Both the position numbers and the translations under genes were made by a program. A stretch of DNA of 30,945 bases from a virus: positions 1 through 30,945 of the IMG/VR virus record IMGVR_UViG_3300044695_004172; one strand, 5' to 3'. Positions 6,779-14,310 of this stretch are shown piece by piece. Numbering within the stretch: the first letter of the stretch is position 1; each line of letters opens with the position of its first letter. The notes beneath the pieces are model-generated. The model was not told the origin of the DNA, ran no database searches, and saw only the letters and a list, made by a program, of their open reading frames with translations.

Positions 6779-7127
6779 ATCAATAGTTGTCATAATAATT
6801 AATGTAGTATTATTTTCATTATCGCTTAAATTTCAGAGTGTAACGCCATTCGCAGTAATGTGGTTGGCGTTACATTCTTTTTATTTAAGTTATAAATTGG
6901 AAGAATATAAAAACGCAATTCTTGTTAGTATTGATGACGATAAGAAAAAATTGGAAAAGGAATTAAATACCTTGTATTTGAATCAAAAGACTGTATTATC
7001 GGTTATTAATGCTTTAAGAGCACGAATCAACAATCATTATGGGAAGACCCAAAAAACAAAAAACCCCTCTCTCAAAGAACGATTCAAATCAATCGAACGA
7101 AGAGACGCAGAACTTAACGAAGAGTAA
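6768..7127 (+). CDS. small membrane protein with coiled-coil tail
   Basis: 119 residues. Two hydrophobic segments (about 5-21 and 27-43) could form a membrane hairpin, followed by a charged heptad-like helix (about 50-90, DDDKKKLEKELNTLYLNQKT) and a basic end. The last 89 bases overlap the start of gp62 in another frame. Not recognised. Genes of this shape in phages include holin-like and membrane-anchoring proteins, but nothing here decides between them. Confidence 0.6.
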   Translation: MNIKSIVVIIINVVLFSLSLKFQSVTPFAVMWLALHSFYLSYKLEEYKNAILVSIDDDKKKLEKELNTLYLNQKTVLSVINALRARINNHYGKTQKTKNPSLKERFKSIERRDAELNEE

Positions 7128-7566
7128 ATCTTTATTTGATCATATCAATCAAATTAGGGAAGTTAAGAATCCTAAGTATTTTGATACACTTACTGCTGCA
7201 GATATTAAATCGTTCAATAAGTATACATTATTGATGGGACTTGGTATGGATCAAATGATTATTGAAGAAATTGCGTTTGTATCCAAGTATTTTGACATCT
7301 TACATGAGAAACATCTTTATAAGGTATTATGTGACTTTGTACCACATGGCAGACGGTTTTGTAAGTGGATTAAACCTAACAAAGTAAAATTCAACAAAGA
7401 TTTAATTCAATTGGTATCAAATAAATTTGAGGTAAGCAAAGATGATGCCTATAGTTATTGTGTACTATTTTTCAGAACGGAAAGTGGTATTAATAGTCTG
7501 ATTGATATATGTAAACAATATGGTAAATCAGAAAAAGAAATAGAAGGGTTAATGGAGAATGAATAA
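7039..7566 (+). CDS. 62: sliding clamp loader small subunit, T4 gp62-like
   Basis: 175 residues. VPHGRRFCKWIK (101-112) matches the T4 gp62 segment VPRGKRYGKWAK. The following helices (LIQLVSNKFEVSKDDAYSYC, then a GINSLIDICKQYG segment) align in order with the rest of gp62. With gp44, gp62 loads the gp45 clamp on DNA for replication and late transcription. The ATG at 7039 is the only ATG before the conserved region, the next being Met66, so the basic N-terminal extension MGRPKKQKTP is probably real. This makes 89 bases code in two frames. The stop overlaps the dNMP kinase start. It is the best single marker that this is a T4-like phage; gp44 and gp45 are not in the window. Confidence 0.82.
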   Translation: MGRPKKQKTPLSKNDSNQSNEETQNLTKSKSLFDHINQIREVKNPKYFDTLTAADIKSFNKYTLLMGLGMDQMIIEEIAFVSKYFDILHEKHLYKVLCDFVPHGRRFCKWIKPNKVKFNKDLIQLVSNKFEVSKDDAYSYCVLFFRTESGINSLIDICKQYGKSEKEIEGLMENE

Positions 7567-8209
7567 AATTTATATAGGAGTATCTGGATTTGCTAGAAGT
7601 GGCAAGAATTTATTTTGTGATATTGCTCAAAAAGTTTTAAAAGAAAAGTACAACTTGACATCTAAAACATATGCACTTGCATATTTCTTGAAAAAAGATT
7701 GTGAACCGTTTATTCAAGAAAAGTTGGGATTGAGTTCTTTCAGTGAAAAGACTGAAGATAAGAATGCCTTTAGAGAAATGTTGGTATGGTATGGTGGTGT
7801 AAAACGAAAACAGACTGAAGGCAAATATTGGACGGGGTTATTACATGAAGAGTTAAAGAAAGATACTAACGATGTTAATTTTATCAGCGACATTCGTTAT
7901 GTAGAATATACCGACGATGAAGTATTTTGGTTGAAGAAACAACTGGGTGGCAAGTTGGTTCATATTAGTAAATATACTTATGGATTTGCTACTGATGGAA
8001 GACATTATAGAATCAATGATAAAAGTAAGAAAATCTATACAGAAGCTCCTAATCAACATGAAGCGTTGAATGATCCTAAGATTAGATTTCTTGCTGATTA
8101 TAAAGTTGAATGGGAACAAATAGTTACTGATAAAAATCACAGTGATTTGATTAACAATCCGAATTTAAATCTTATTGTAGAGGATTGTCTTAAGGAGATA
8201 CTGAAATAG
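7559..8209 (+). CDS. deoxynucleoside monophosphate kinase (T4 gene 1-like)
   Basis: 216 residues. A P-loop GVSGFARSGKN (7-17) lies at the N-terminus, REMLVWYGG near 90 corresponds to the RRLMQALGT segment of T4 gp1, and FISDIRYVEY near 120 to its DTRQDHE region, followed by GGKLVHISK. The enzyme phosphorylates deoxynucleoside monophosphates to supply phage DNA synthesis. Its start overlaps the gp62 stop by eight bases, and AGAAGGG ten bases upstream (7542-7548) is one of the few plausible Shine-Dalgarno sites here. Its end overlaps the converging - strand gene by 20 bases with no clear terminator between them. Fold is sure; exact substrate range is inferred. Confidence 0.75.
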   Translation: MNKIYIGVSGFARSGKNLFCDIAQKVLKEKYNLTSKTYALAYFLKKDCEPFIQEKLGLSSFSEKTEDKNAFREMLVWYGGVKRKQTEGKYWTGLLHEELKKDTNDVNFISDIRYVEYTDDEVFWLKKQLGGKLVHISKYTYGFATDGRHYRINDKSKKIYTEAPNQHEALNDPKIRFLADYKVEWEQIVTDKNHSDLINNPNLNLIVEDCLKEILK

Positions 8210-8483
8210 TTTTGATGTGAATAGAATTATCATAAAATTCTATTGATTTGTCATCTGTTACTGAGAACAATAAATCTATGGTTTGTTGGTCAATGTTATT
8301 TATTGTAGAAACATATTTGTTATTACAGTCAAATAATTTTTGACCTTTTTCTTTTGATTTACAACTGCATATATTTTTAAATTGATCTACACAAGCACAT
8401 ATTTGCATTAAACTTCCATTGGATGTTAATTGTTCTTTTGTTTTGATATAGTTGTATAATTCATTTAAATTGGCGATTCTCAT
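8190..8483 (-). CDS. small Cys-rich hypothetical protein
   Basis: 97 residues, last gene of the long - strand operon. An N-terminal helix (LNELYNYIKTKEQL) is followed by CAC at 29-31, CSC-type cysteines at 39 and 41, and Cys53, a CxC-x7-CxC arrangement that could hold a metal ion. It overlaps the membrane protein gene upstream by four bases and the end of the converging kinase gene by 20. Not recognised. It is probably a phage core gene rather than part of the glycan pathway. Confidence 0.6.
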   Translation of the reverse strand: MRIANLNELYNYIKTKEQLTSNGSLMQICACVDQFKNICSCKSKEKGQKLFDCNNKYVSTINNIDQQTIDLLFSVTDDKSIEFYDNSIHIKTISVSP

Positions 8484-8812
8484 GGTGATAACTTATTGAA
8501 TACAAAATATGTAATTAGTGATGTTACATAAATAGTAGGTATTTCTAGAAACGAATAACCAAAAATAAATTTTCCTATTAAAATCATCCAAAAATTCAAG
8601 CAAAATGGACATGTAATCAATCTAGTAAAAAAACTATTATGTTTTTGTAATAGATATGAATGGTATGTAAGGGTAAAGTCAGTTTCTTTTGCATTTAAAT
8701 AGTCATATATTTTGAACCATTTAAGTTTTAATATATGACTATATTCAACAAATGCTTCTGTATTAAACCATATTACTAATAAAAATGTGTATATTAATAT
8801 AATAGGTATCAT
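8480..8812 (-). CDS. small membrane protein with CPFC motif
   Basis: 110 residues. Hydrophobic segments at about 2-16, 72-86 and 90-106 suggest two or three membrane passes. TCPFCLNFW (67-75) is a CxxC motif followed by aromatic residues, a pattern I associate with a family of small phage and bacterial membrane proteins of unknown role. Joined by 4-base overlaps to genes on both sides. Confidence 0.6.
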   Translation of the reverse strand: MIPIILIYTFLLVIWFNTEAFVEYSHILKLKWFKIYDYLNAKETDFTLTYHSYLLQKHNSFFTRLITCPFCLNFWMILIGKFIFGYSFLEIPTIYVTSLITYFVFNKLSP

Positions 8813-9684
8813 ATTTTTTCATATTCAATATCAATATCGGAAAATCCCCAATTATCTTTGTTTTGTGTTTTGTTTTGATATACGATTGCTCTATACATAT
8901 CATTTGCTTTTCTATTTACTCCTGTTAAGAATCCACCACCACCTCTTCCATGATTTATATGGAAGAATGCAGGATTATAGATAGCTTTTAATCCGTATCC
9001 GTGCATTACTGCTTTTTTCTGTACATTTGTGTCTGCATATAATGCGTATATCAAATCTTCTTCCATTCCACGAATATCATTCCATATATTATTTGGTGCT
9101 AATTGAAAATCGCCACAACAATTTACCATACTATAATCATCTCCTTGCATGGTTTTTTCTTCATAGTGTCTTTCTTCACTATTATTTATTAAATATTCTC
9201 TTACATCTTTCCAATTTTTATACTCTTCGTAATTATTATCTTTATTAAACTGTTGAATATTAGGAAGTTCCGCATCTCTTCTACTTACAGTATAAAATGT
9301 ATTTTTATCTAGTTGATTTATTGTATCTTCAAGATCATTTCGTCTTGGTGCGATAATATCTATATTTGTAGATACGATCCAATCTCCTGTAGCTCTTCTA
9401 ATACCAATATTTCTTCCTAATACCTCACAACATTTTTGTGCTTCTGCATCAAAGTTGGTTAACATTTTTGCTATTTTTGGTTCAATAACAATGTGATGAA
9501 AGTTACCTTTGAATTGGATATTTTGTTTTACTTCATTTAGAAGACTTTTTGTTTCACTATTCCAATCGATATAAAACACTTCATCAAATGTATCGATCAT
9601 TGAATTGAAACAATATGAAGATCGTTCAATTAAATTTCCACCATAATTGTCGTTTCGTGATACTATAACAGCTGATAATTTCAT
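8809..9684 (-). CDS. GT2-like glycosyltransferase (RNDNYGG type)
   Basis: 291 residues. A GT-A style start (MKLSAVIVSRNDNYGG), RNIGIRRATGDWIVSTNIDI (91-110) holding the nucleotide-sugar-binding acidic motif (NID), and a C-terminal WGFSDIDIEYEKI. It shares the RNDNYGG start, the RNIGIRR core and the WGF end with the protein at 21064-21984, so the two are paralogues. Likely role: cytoplasmic transfer of a sugar to a glycan acceptor. Donor and acceptor are unknown. Three bases separate it from the next gene upstream. Confidence 0.7.
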   Translation of the reverse strand: MKLSAVIVSRNDNYGGNLIERSSYCFNSMIDTFDEVFYIDWNSETKSLLNEVKQNIQFKGNFHHIVIEPKIAKMLTNFDAEAQKCCEVLGRNIGIRRATGDWIVSTNIDIIAPRRNDLEDTINQLDKNTFYTVSRRDAELPNIQQFNKDNNYEEYKNWKDVREYLINNSEERHYEEKTMQGDDYSMVNCCGDFQLAPNNIWNDIRGMEEDLIYALYADTNVQKKAVMHGYGLKAIYNPAFFHINHGRGGGGFLTGVNRKANDMYRAIVYQNKTQNKDNWGFSDIDIEYEKI

Positions 9685-9687
9685 ATA

Positions 9688-10614
9688 TTAAAATTGATTT
9701 CTATAAGATTCCCAAAATTGGATTGTTTGTTCTGGAAGATATGATTTATAATTTGAAAGATCATTTAATAATTTAAATGTATTTCTGTATCCAATTACTT
9801 CATTTTCCATGTTTTTAATTAGATCTTGAACATTTCTTTCTTGATATACAGTAGCTTTATTATAAACAACACTATTTGGGAAATAATATTGTGTAATGTA
9901 ACTCCCCCATATATCATCCATTCTTCCTATGTATGGTAAAACTGCATAAAATGGCAATACTTTTCTTGATAAGAATGTATTTTGTGAATTAAACGGCGCA
10001 AGTTGAGTTGATGCAAATGGATCAAATTTATTAAATTTTACTATTGGTTTTTTACTCAATCTACAAATTGCGTCTATATCAGGATCACCATCCCAAAAAT
10101 CGGCTTGAATTAATACATTGCGTCTAAATTTACCTTTATATTCATTATTGTTTTTAACATTTAGGCATTCGATTGGGTAACCTCTATGCCAAAGATCATT
10201 ACAATTTGTTACTGAAATTGGATCAAAATAATTACTATATAAGTTGGTATAAACGTCTACTTCAATTTCTTTATCAACATAAACATCATCACCCCAATTT
10301 TCATATGGAATGTTGTCATCATCTACAGTCGCAACTAATGATGCATTATTTCTGTATGCATAAACAAATCCTATATTTCTTCTTTGAATCGTTTTCCATC
10401 CAATTACATCGCTTAGTTCTTTACAAAAAGATTCTTGTTTTTCTGGAGATAGATAGATTACATTATCATTTTCTAATGCTTTATAATTTTCGTGTGGGGT
10501 TTTTAAGTCACCAACAATGACAAATTTCCAATTTTTCTTTACTGCAATTTCACAGTATTTTAATGTTGCAGTAGTTGGTTTATTAATTGTAGTCGTAACT
10601 ATAAATTTATTCAT
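9688..10614 (-). CDS. DUF288/STELLO-like glycosyltransferase
   Basis: 308 residues. A GT-A type N-terminal domain holds FVIVGDLKTP (31-40), TIQRRNIGFVYAYR (75-88) and ATVDDDN (95-101). The RRNIGYxYA helix followed by DDDN is the signature I recall for the DUF288/STELLO group, which is related to reversibly glycosylated proteins. The central part is rich in aromatic residues (LWHRGYP, RMDDIWGSY). It probably transfers or handles a sugar nucleotide in the glycan pathway. A 25-base AT-rich gap separates it from the upstream gene, with no clear promoter. Confidence 0.65.
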   Translation of the reverse strand: MNKFIVTTTINKPTTATLKYCEIAVKKNWKFVIVGDLKTPHENYKALENDNVIYLSPEKQESFCKELSDVIGWKTIQRRNIGFVYAYRNNASLVATVDDDNIPYENWGDDVYVDKEIEVDVYTNLYSNYFDPISVTNCNDLWHRGYPIECLNVKNNNEYKGKFRRNVLIQADFWDGDPDIDAICRLSKKPIVKFNKFDPFASTQLAPFNSQNTFLSRKVLPFYAVLPYIGRMDDIWGSYITQYYFPNSVVYNKATVYQERNVQDLIKNMENEVIGYRNTFKLLNDLSNYKSYLPEQTIQFWESYRNQF

Positions 10615-10639
10615 ATTAGCTATATATTTTTTATATACT

Positions 10640-11560
10640 TTAAAGATTTTTTATATATCCTTTATCGATTAGATTTTTAATGCCGGAATTTAAATATTCG
10701 TTCATTTTCAAATCAAATGTTTGTCTTTGATTTGGTATTTCTTTCAATTTTATAAATTTTTTGTAATATTGTGTATAACCTGTTTTGTTCATTGGTCCAT
10801 AGTTATATTCAACGGTGATTTGATTTTCAATAATGTATTGTTTAATATCAACTCCATGATTTTCTGCAAATTGCGATAATAACATTGCATAAAAATCACA
10901 TCCACCATAACCTTTCCATTCGTTTTTTATTAAAAAATTTTCCCACATTTCTTTATTAAATAAATCCATCCAACCAGCAAATTTAAATTTGTTTATTGGT
11001 ATAAGTTTAATTGGTAGATTATTGTTTTTCATATAATTCCGTACATCATATACATCTATAGTATTATGTTCTTTGTATGGTACATCATTATAATTTGGAT
11101 GTGAAATTACATCCCATGTATGATCCCATAATTTAGGAATTTGAGACGAAATTATAAAAAATTTGTTGGTTATTTCTTTTGAACATTGTAATAAGATATA
11201 CAATAAATGTTCATTGAAATACATGTCTGGATTTAGTGTCATATAGTGATCGATATGAGGTTCGGTTGATTCTCGCATCGTATCTAATCCACCATATAAC
11301 TCATTTCCATCATATATTTTAAACTTACATTTATAGTCATTTAGTAGTGGTTGTAATGAGTTGAATTTTTCTATAAAAAAATCTTTGGGTAATTTACTAG
11401 AATTCCAGTCAATTAAATAATTTGAAAGATTTAATGTTACATCAACATAAACTATATCATTCTCGTCTAAATAATATTTAGATTTTTTTAATTGGGTGAA
11501 AGATAATAAAGCATAATCTAATTCCCACGGCATTAAATGACATGTAATTTTATAATTCAT
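10640..11560 (-). CDS. putative glycosyltransferase, GT-A-like
   Basis: 306 residues, family not recognised. LLSFTQLKKSKYYLDENDIVYVDV near the N-terminus, then TLNPDMYF (108-115) with an acidic motif where GT-A enzymes bind metal, and GWMDLFNKEMWENF in the acceptor half. Position among transferases and the FkbM gene supports the call. It overlaps the FkbM gene by 11 bases. Confidence 0.5.
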   Translation of the reverse strand: MNYKITCHLMPWELDYALLSFTQLKKSKYYLDENDIVYVDVTLNLSNYLIDWNSSKLPKDFFIEKFNSLQPLLNDYKCKFKIYDGNELYGGLDTMRESTEPHIDHYMTLNPDMYFNEHLLYILLQCSKEITNKFFIISSQIPKLWDHTWDVISHPNYNDVPYKEHNTIDVYDVRNYMKNNNLPIKLIPINKFKFAGWMDLFNKEMWENFLIKNEWKGYGGCDFYAMLLSQFAENHGVDIKQYIIENQITVEYNYGPMNKTGYTQYYKKFIKLKEIPNQRQTFDLKMNEYLNSGIKNLIDKGYIKNL

Positions 11561-12194
11561 TTGGTATAAAAATTTTATCTACTCCATATGATGCAACTAA
11601 TTTATAATTTAATTTATTTAATAAATCATAAATATTTTCAGAATTGGTATTGTATCTATTTAACCATTTTTCACAAAATTCAATACATAAAACTGGTTTA
11701 AATTTTTTTATAGTTTCTATTGCTCCTAATAATGCATTAAATTCATATCCTTCGACATCTAATTGTATTAGATTACAATCTGGTAAGTTCAAATTATCTA
11801 ATATTATTGTTGGAATAAATCCGGCTCCGTTTACATGTACTCCTCCAGTATCATGTAATCTTTCGGGACGAATTAACTGTGATACATTTACAGTATTTAA
11901 TTCATTTCCAAGACAACATTGCATTTTTATTACATTTGTTGAAGTAACATTTTGATTCAAACAATAAAAATTTACAGGATCAGGTTCAAATGTATAAATT
12001 ATATTAAAATGTGATATGAATGTACTTAATAAAAATCCACAATTTCCTCCTGCTTGAATCATTACATTTTTATTTTTAATATATGGTAATATATAAGTTG
12101 ATAAATCTTTCAATTCATTTTGACCTTTCCAAGAATTTTCATCTATTATAGGCCACACCCATTTTTCATCTTTTAATGTTATTTTGTCTTTCAT
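11550..12194 (-). CDS. FkbM-family methyltransferase
   Basis: 214 residues. The SAM-binding motif I is VMIQAGGNCGFL (44-55), then FEPDP (69-73), NQNVTSTNV, and LIQLDVEGYEFNALLGA (142-158), the diagnostic FkbM/Methyltransf_21 sequence. These enzymes O-methylate sugars and other hydroxyl groups with S-adenosylmethionine, so it probably caps or decorates a glycan residue. The start overlaps the upstream epimerase gene by 29 bases, the longest overlap in this operon; the preferred start keeps MKDKITLKDEKWVWP. Compact compared with many FkbM proteins (about 230-280). Confidence 0.85.
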   Translation of the reverse strand: MKDKITLKDEKWVWPIIDENSWKGQNELKDLSTYILPYIKNKNVMIQAGGNCGFLLSTFISHFNIIYTFEPDPVNFYCLNQNVTSTNVIKMQCCLGNELNTVNVSQLIRPERLHDTGGVHVNGAGFIPTIILDNLNLPDCNLIQLDVEGYEFNALLGAIETIKKFKPVLCIEFCEKWLNRYNTNSENIYDLLNKLNYKLVASYGVDKIFIPNEL

Positions 12195-13089
12195 AAAATT
12201 CTATTGTTCTGGACAATCCTTCTTCAATATCTATTAATTTATATATGTTTGACAATTTTTTTATTTTGGTATTATCCCCACATAAAAAATTACTATTATC
12301 TTTTCGATTCAAATTTTTATCAAATATAATTTCTGATTTACTATTTGTTAATCGATATAATGTGTTAATAACATCTTTTAATTTATATTGGTTGCCGGAA
12401 CAAATATTATATACACCACGTTCATCGGATAATATTAAGCTATATACAAAATTTACAAAATCATCAATATAAAGATAATCTAATGTTGCACTACATTCGT
12501 TTAAATGAATCATTTCATTTTTTAATAATTTAGTTATTAAAGTGGGAATCAATCTCGTTGATACATCATTTGGACCGTATGTATAACACGGGCGTATCCA
12601 TTTCCAATTTATATCATTTTGTTTACAATATAATTCACTATATTGTTTAAATGTAAATTTTGATATTCCGTACAAACTATTTGGTTTTTCAAAATATTCT
12701 TCTGTAATTGGTGTATTATAATCTCCGTATTCAGCAAAACTACCAGCTCCTATGATTTTTGGTTTGTGTTTAAATTTACTTATCAATGTTAAAAACTTTA
12801 TATGGTCCGGTAGATTTTTGTAAAATTGATCTATACTATTTATATCTTTATAATTATTTGCACCATTCCATCCCAATAATAGTATTACATCCGGCAAAAA
12901 ATGTTCGATTTCATCTATATGATTATGAATTGTATCCATATAAGATGGAATAAATTTGTATTTATTGCGTTCAAATTGAATATTATTATTGTGTTTTGAT
13001 GTTATTAATACATGATGATTTTTATCAATTAATTTTTTTGTAATATTTGATCCTAAGAAACCATTTCCACCTGTAATTAATATATTCAT
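12166..13089 (-). CDS. NAD-dependent epimerase/dehydratase (extended SDR)
   Basis: 307 residues. Rossmann motif TGGNGFLG (G7, G10, G13), active-site YGISK (Tyr140, Lys144) and RPCYTYGPND after it. The GSFAEYGD segment stands where dehydratases carry the TDEVYG triad, so this is more likely a 4-reductase or epimerase than a 4,6-dehydratase. It lies next to a second SDR with nearly the same first 15 residues (MNILxTGxNGFxGSN), probably a tandem duplication. Likely role: a finishing reduction or epimerisation of the 4-keto sugar made by the enzymes encoded upstream. Confidence 0.8.
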   Translation of the reverse strand: MNILITGGNGFLGSNITKKLIDKNHHVLITSKHNNNIQFERNKYKFIPSYMDTIHNHIDEIEHFLPDVILLLGWNGANNYKDINSIDQFYKNLPDHIKFLTLISKFKHKPKIIGAGSFAEYGDYNTPITEEYFEKPNSLYGISKFTFKQYSELYCKQNDINWKWIRPCYTYGPNDVSTRLIPTLITKLLKNEMIHLNECSATLDYLYIDDFVNFVYSLILSDERGVYNICSGNQYKLKDVINTLYRLTNSKSEIIFDKNLNRKDNSNFLCGDNTKIKKLSNIYKLIDIEEGLSRTIEFYERQNNIKR

Positions 13090-13928
13090 AGTATATTCAT
13101 ATAGTGTTTATAACAATCTTTAATTCCTTGATGAATTCCTTTAAAATTTAAATTTAATGAATTTAATTTATGTCCATTTCCGGTATAACTTAATCCGACG
13201 GAGTGATTTTCTATCTTTATATCTACTTTATATGAGGACAATTCATTTATAATATTTGCAATATCACTTAATTTATACTTTTTTATATATGACACATTAA
13301 TGTCTACATATGATGATATTGAATTATTCAAAAAATATTTTACAATATTTATTAAATCTTCCATATAAAAGAAATCTATATATCTATCTTGATGGATAAT
13401 TATTGGTTTGTGATTTATATAATTATTTATATTATTTCTTATAAATCTCGTAGATAATTCGTTGTAGTAGAAACAACCAAACATTCTAAGATTTACACTT
13501 CTACGATAATTCATAGACAATTTTGAAATTACATTTTTCGACAGTCCGTAAAAATCCGTTGGAATTTTATTAAATATATCGTATTCATTTATATTTGATA
13601 TATTATCTTTACGATCAAACTCTGCGCCAGAGCCAAAATTAATAAATACTTTGTATCTATCATTAAATTTAATTAAATTTTTATACATTAATATATTTTT
13701 ATAAAACATTTCATATGTATCTTGTTCTAACCTATGACCACCTTCGATTGCACAATGTATTATTGTATCTATGTTGTTTTCATCTAGATATTTTTCGATA
13801 TTATCTGTTGAATATAAATCTATAGTATTTCTATTACCTTGAAATAGATTTAAGTTATCATGATTAGATAACAATTTTATTAGATTTGATCCAATAAAAC
13901 CATTTGATCCTGTAACTAATATATTCAT
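13086..13928 (-). CDS. NAD-dependent epimerase/reductase (extended SDR)
   Basis: 280 residues. TGSNGFIG (G7, G10, G13) binds the cofactor; FGSGAEFDRK and YGLSK (Tyr127, Lys131) form the active site; IHCAIEGGHRL resembles the segment in RmlD and GDP-fucose synthase type reductases. The C-terminal substrate domain is shorter than usual. Base composition is extreme (18% GC in the line 13561-13620, against 42% at 241-300). Overlaps both neighbours by four bases. Probably a keto-sugar reductase or epimerase; the exact sugar is unknown. Confidence 0.78.
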   Translation of the reverse strand: MNILVTGSNGFIGSNLIKLLSNHDNLNLFQGNRNTIDLYSTDNIEKYLDENNIDTIIHCAIEGGHRLEQDTYEMFYKNILMYKNLIKFNDRYKVFINFGSGAEFDRKDNISNINEYDIFNKIPTDFYGLSKNVISKLSMNYRRSVNLRMFGCFYYNELSTRFIRNNINNYINHKPIIIHQDRYIDFFYMEDLINIVKYFLNNSISSYVDINVSYIKKYKLSDIANIINELSSYKVDIKIENHSVGLSYTGNGHKLNSLNLNFKGIHQGIKDCYKHYMNIL

Positions 13929-14305
13929 AGTTTAGACAAAAATTCTAAAGTTTTGATTCTTACTAATTCGTTTCCAAATTCGAGTGCTTTATCATCTATA
14001 TAGTAATCCGCTAGGATTTTTGGACTAGACCCAGATAGTTTTTTGGCTTCTCTTTCTGGATTATTTTTGTTGACTTGATCAAATTCCAATCCTTGTTGTT
14101 TACACCATTCAATTGCTTCAGATAAACATTTCAATTTTTCATTATCTCCTCTGTTAGTCCAAAGAATCAAATAATGTCCTTTTTCTCTTAGTTTGATTAA
14201 GAGGTCCAATAGATTTTTTTGTTGTTCTGTCTGTTTTCCAATAGATGGAAATGCATACTCACATAGAGTACCATCAAAATCGACTGCTATAACTAATTGT
14301 TTCAT
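13925..14305 (-). CDS. HAD-family phosphatase
   Basis: 126 residues, a cap-less HAD hydrolase. DFDGT (9-13) gives the nucleophile and general acid, LWTNRGD (Thr50) motif II, and YYIDDKALEF (Asp104, Asp105) motif IV. Lysines before motif IV can supply motif III. It resembles small HADs of the BT0820 type. In this setting it may dephosphorylate a sugar phosphate intermediate. Five bases from the LdpA-like gene upstream and overlapping the next gene by four. A second, different HAD lies at 24988-25350. Confidence 0.8.
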   Translation of the reverse strand: MKQLVIAVDFDGTLCEYAFPSIGKQTEQQKNLLDLLIKLREKGHYLILWTNRGDNEKLKCLSEAIEWCKQQGLEFDQVNKNNPEREAKKLSGSSPKILADYYIDDKALEFGNELVRIKTLEFLSKL

Positions 14306-14310
14306 ATATT

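Noticed and set aside
8220-8244. 9-pair hairpin as terminator between the converging kinase gene and glycan operon
   Set aside because: The stem is almost all A-T and has no T tract on either strand; it also lies inside the coding region of the small Cys-rich protein.
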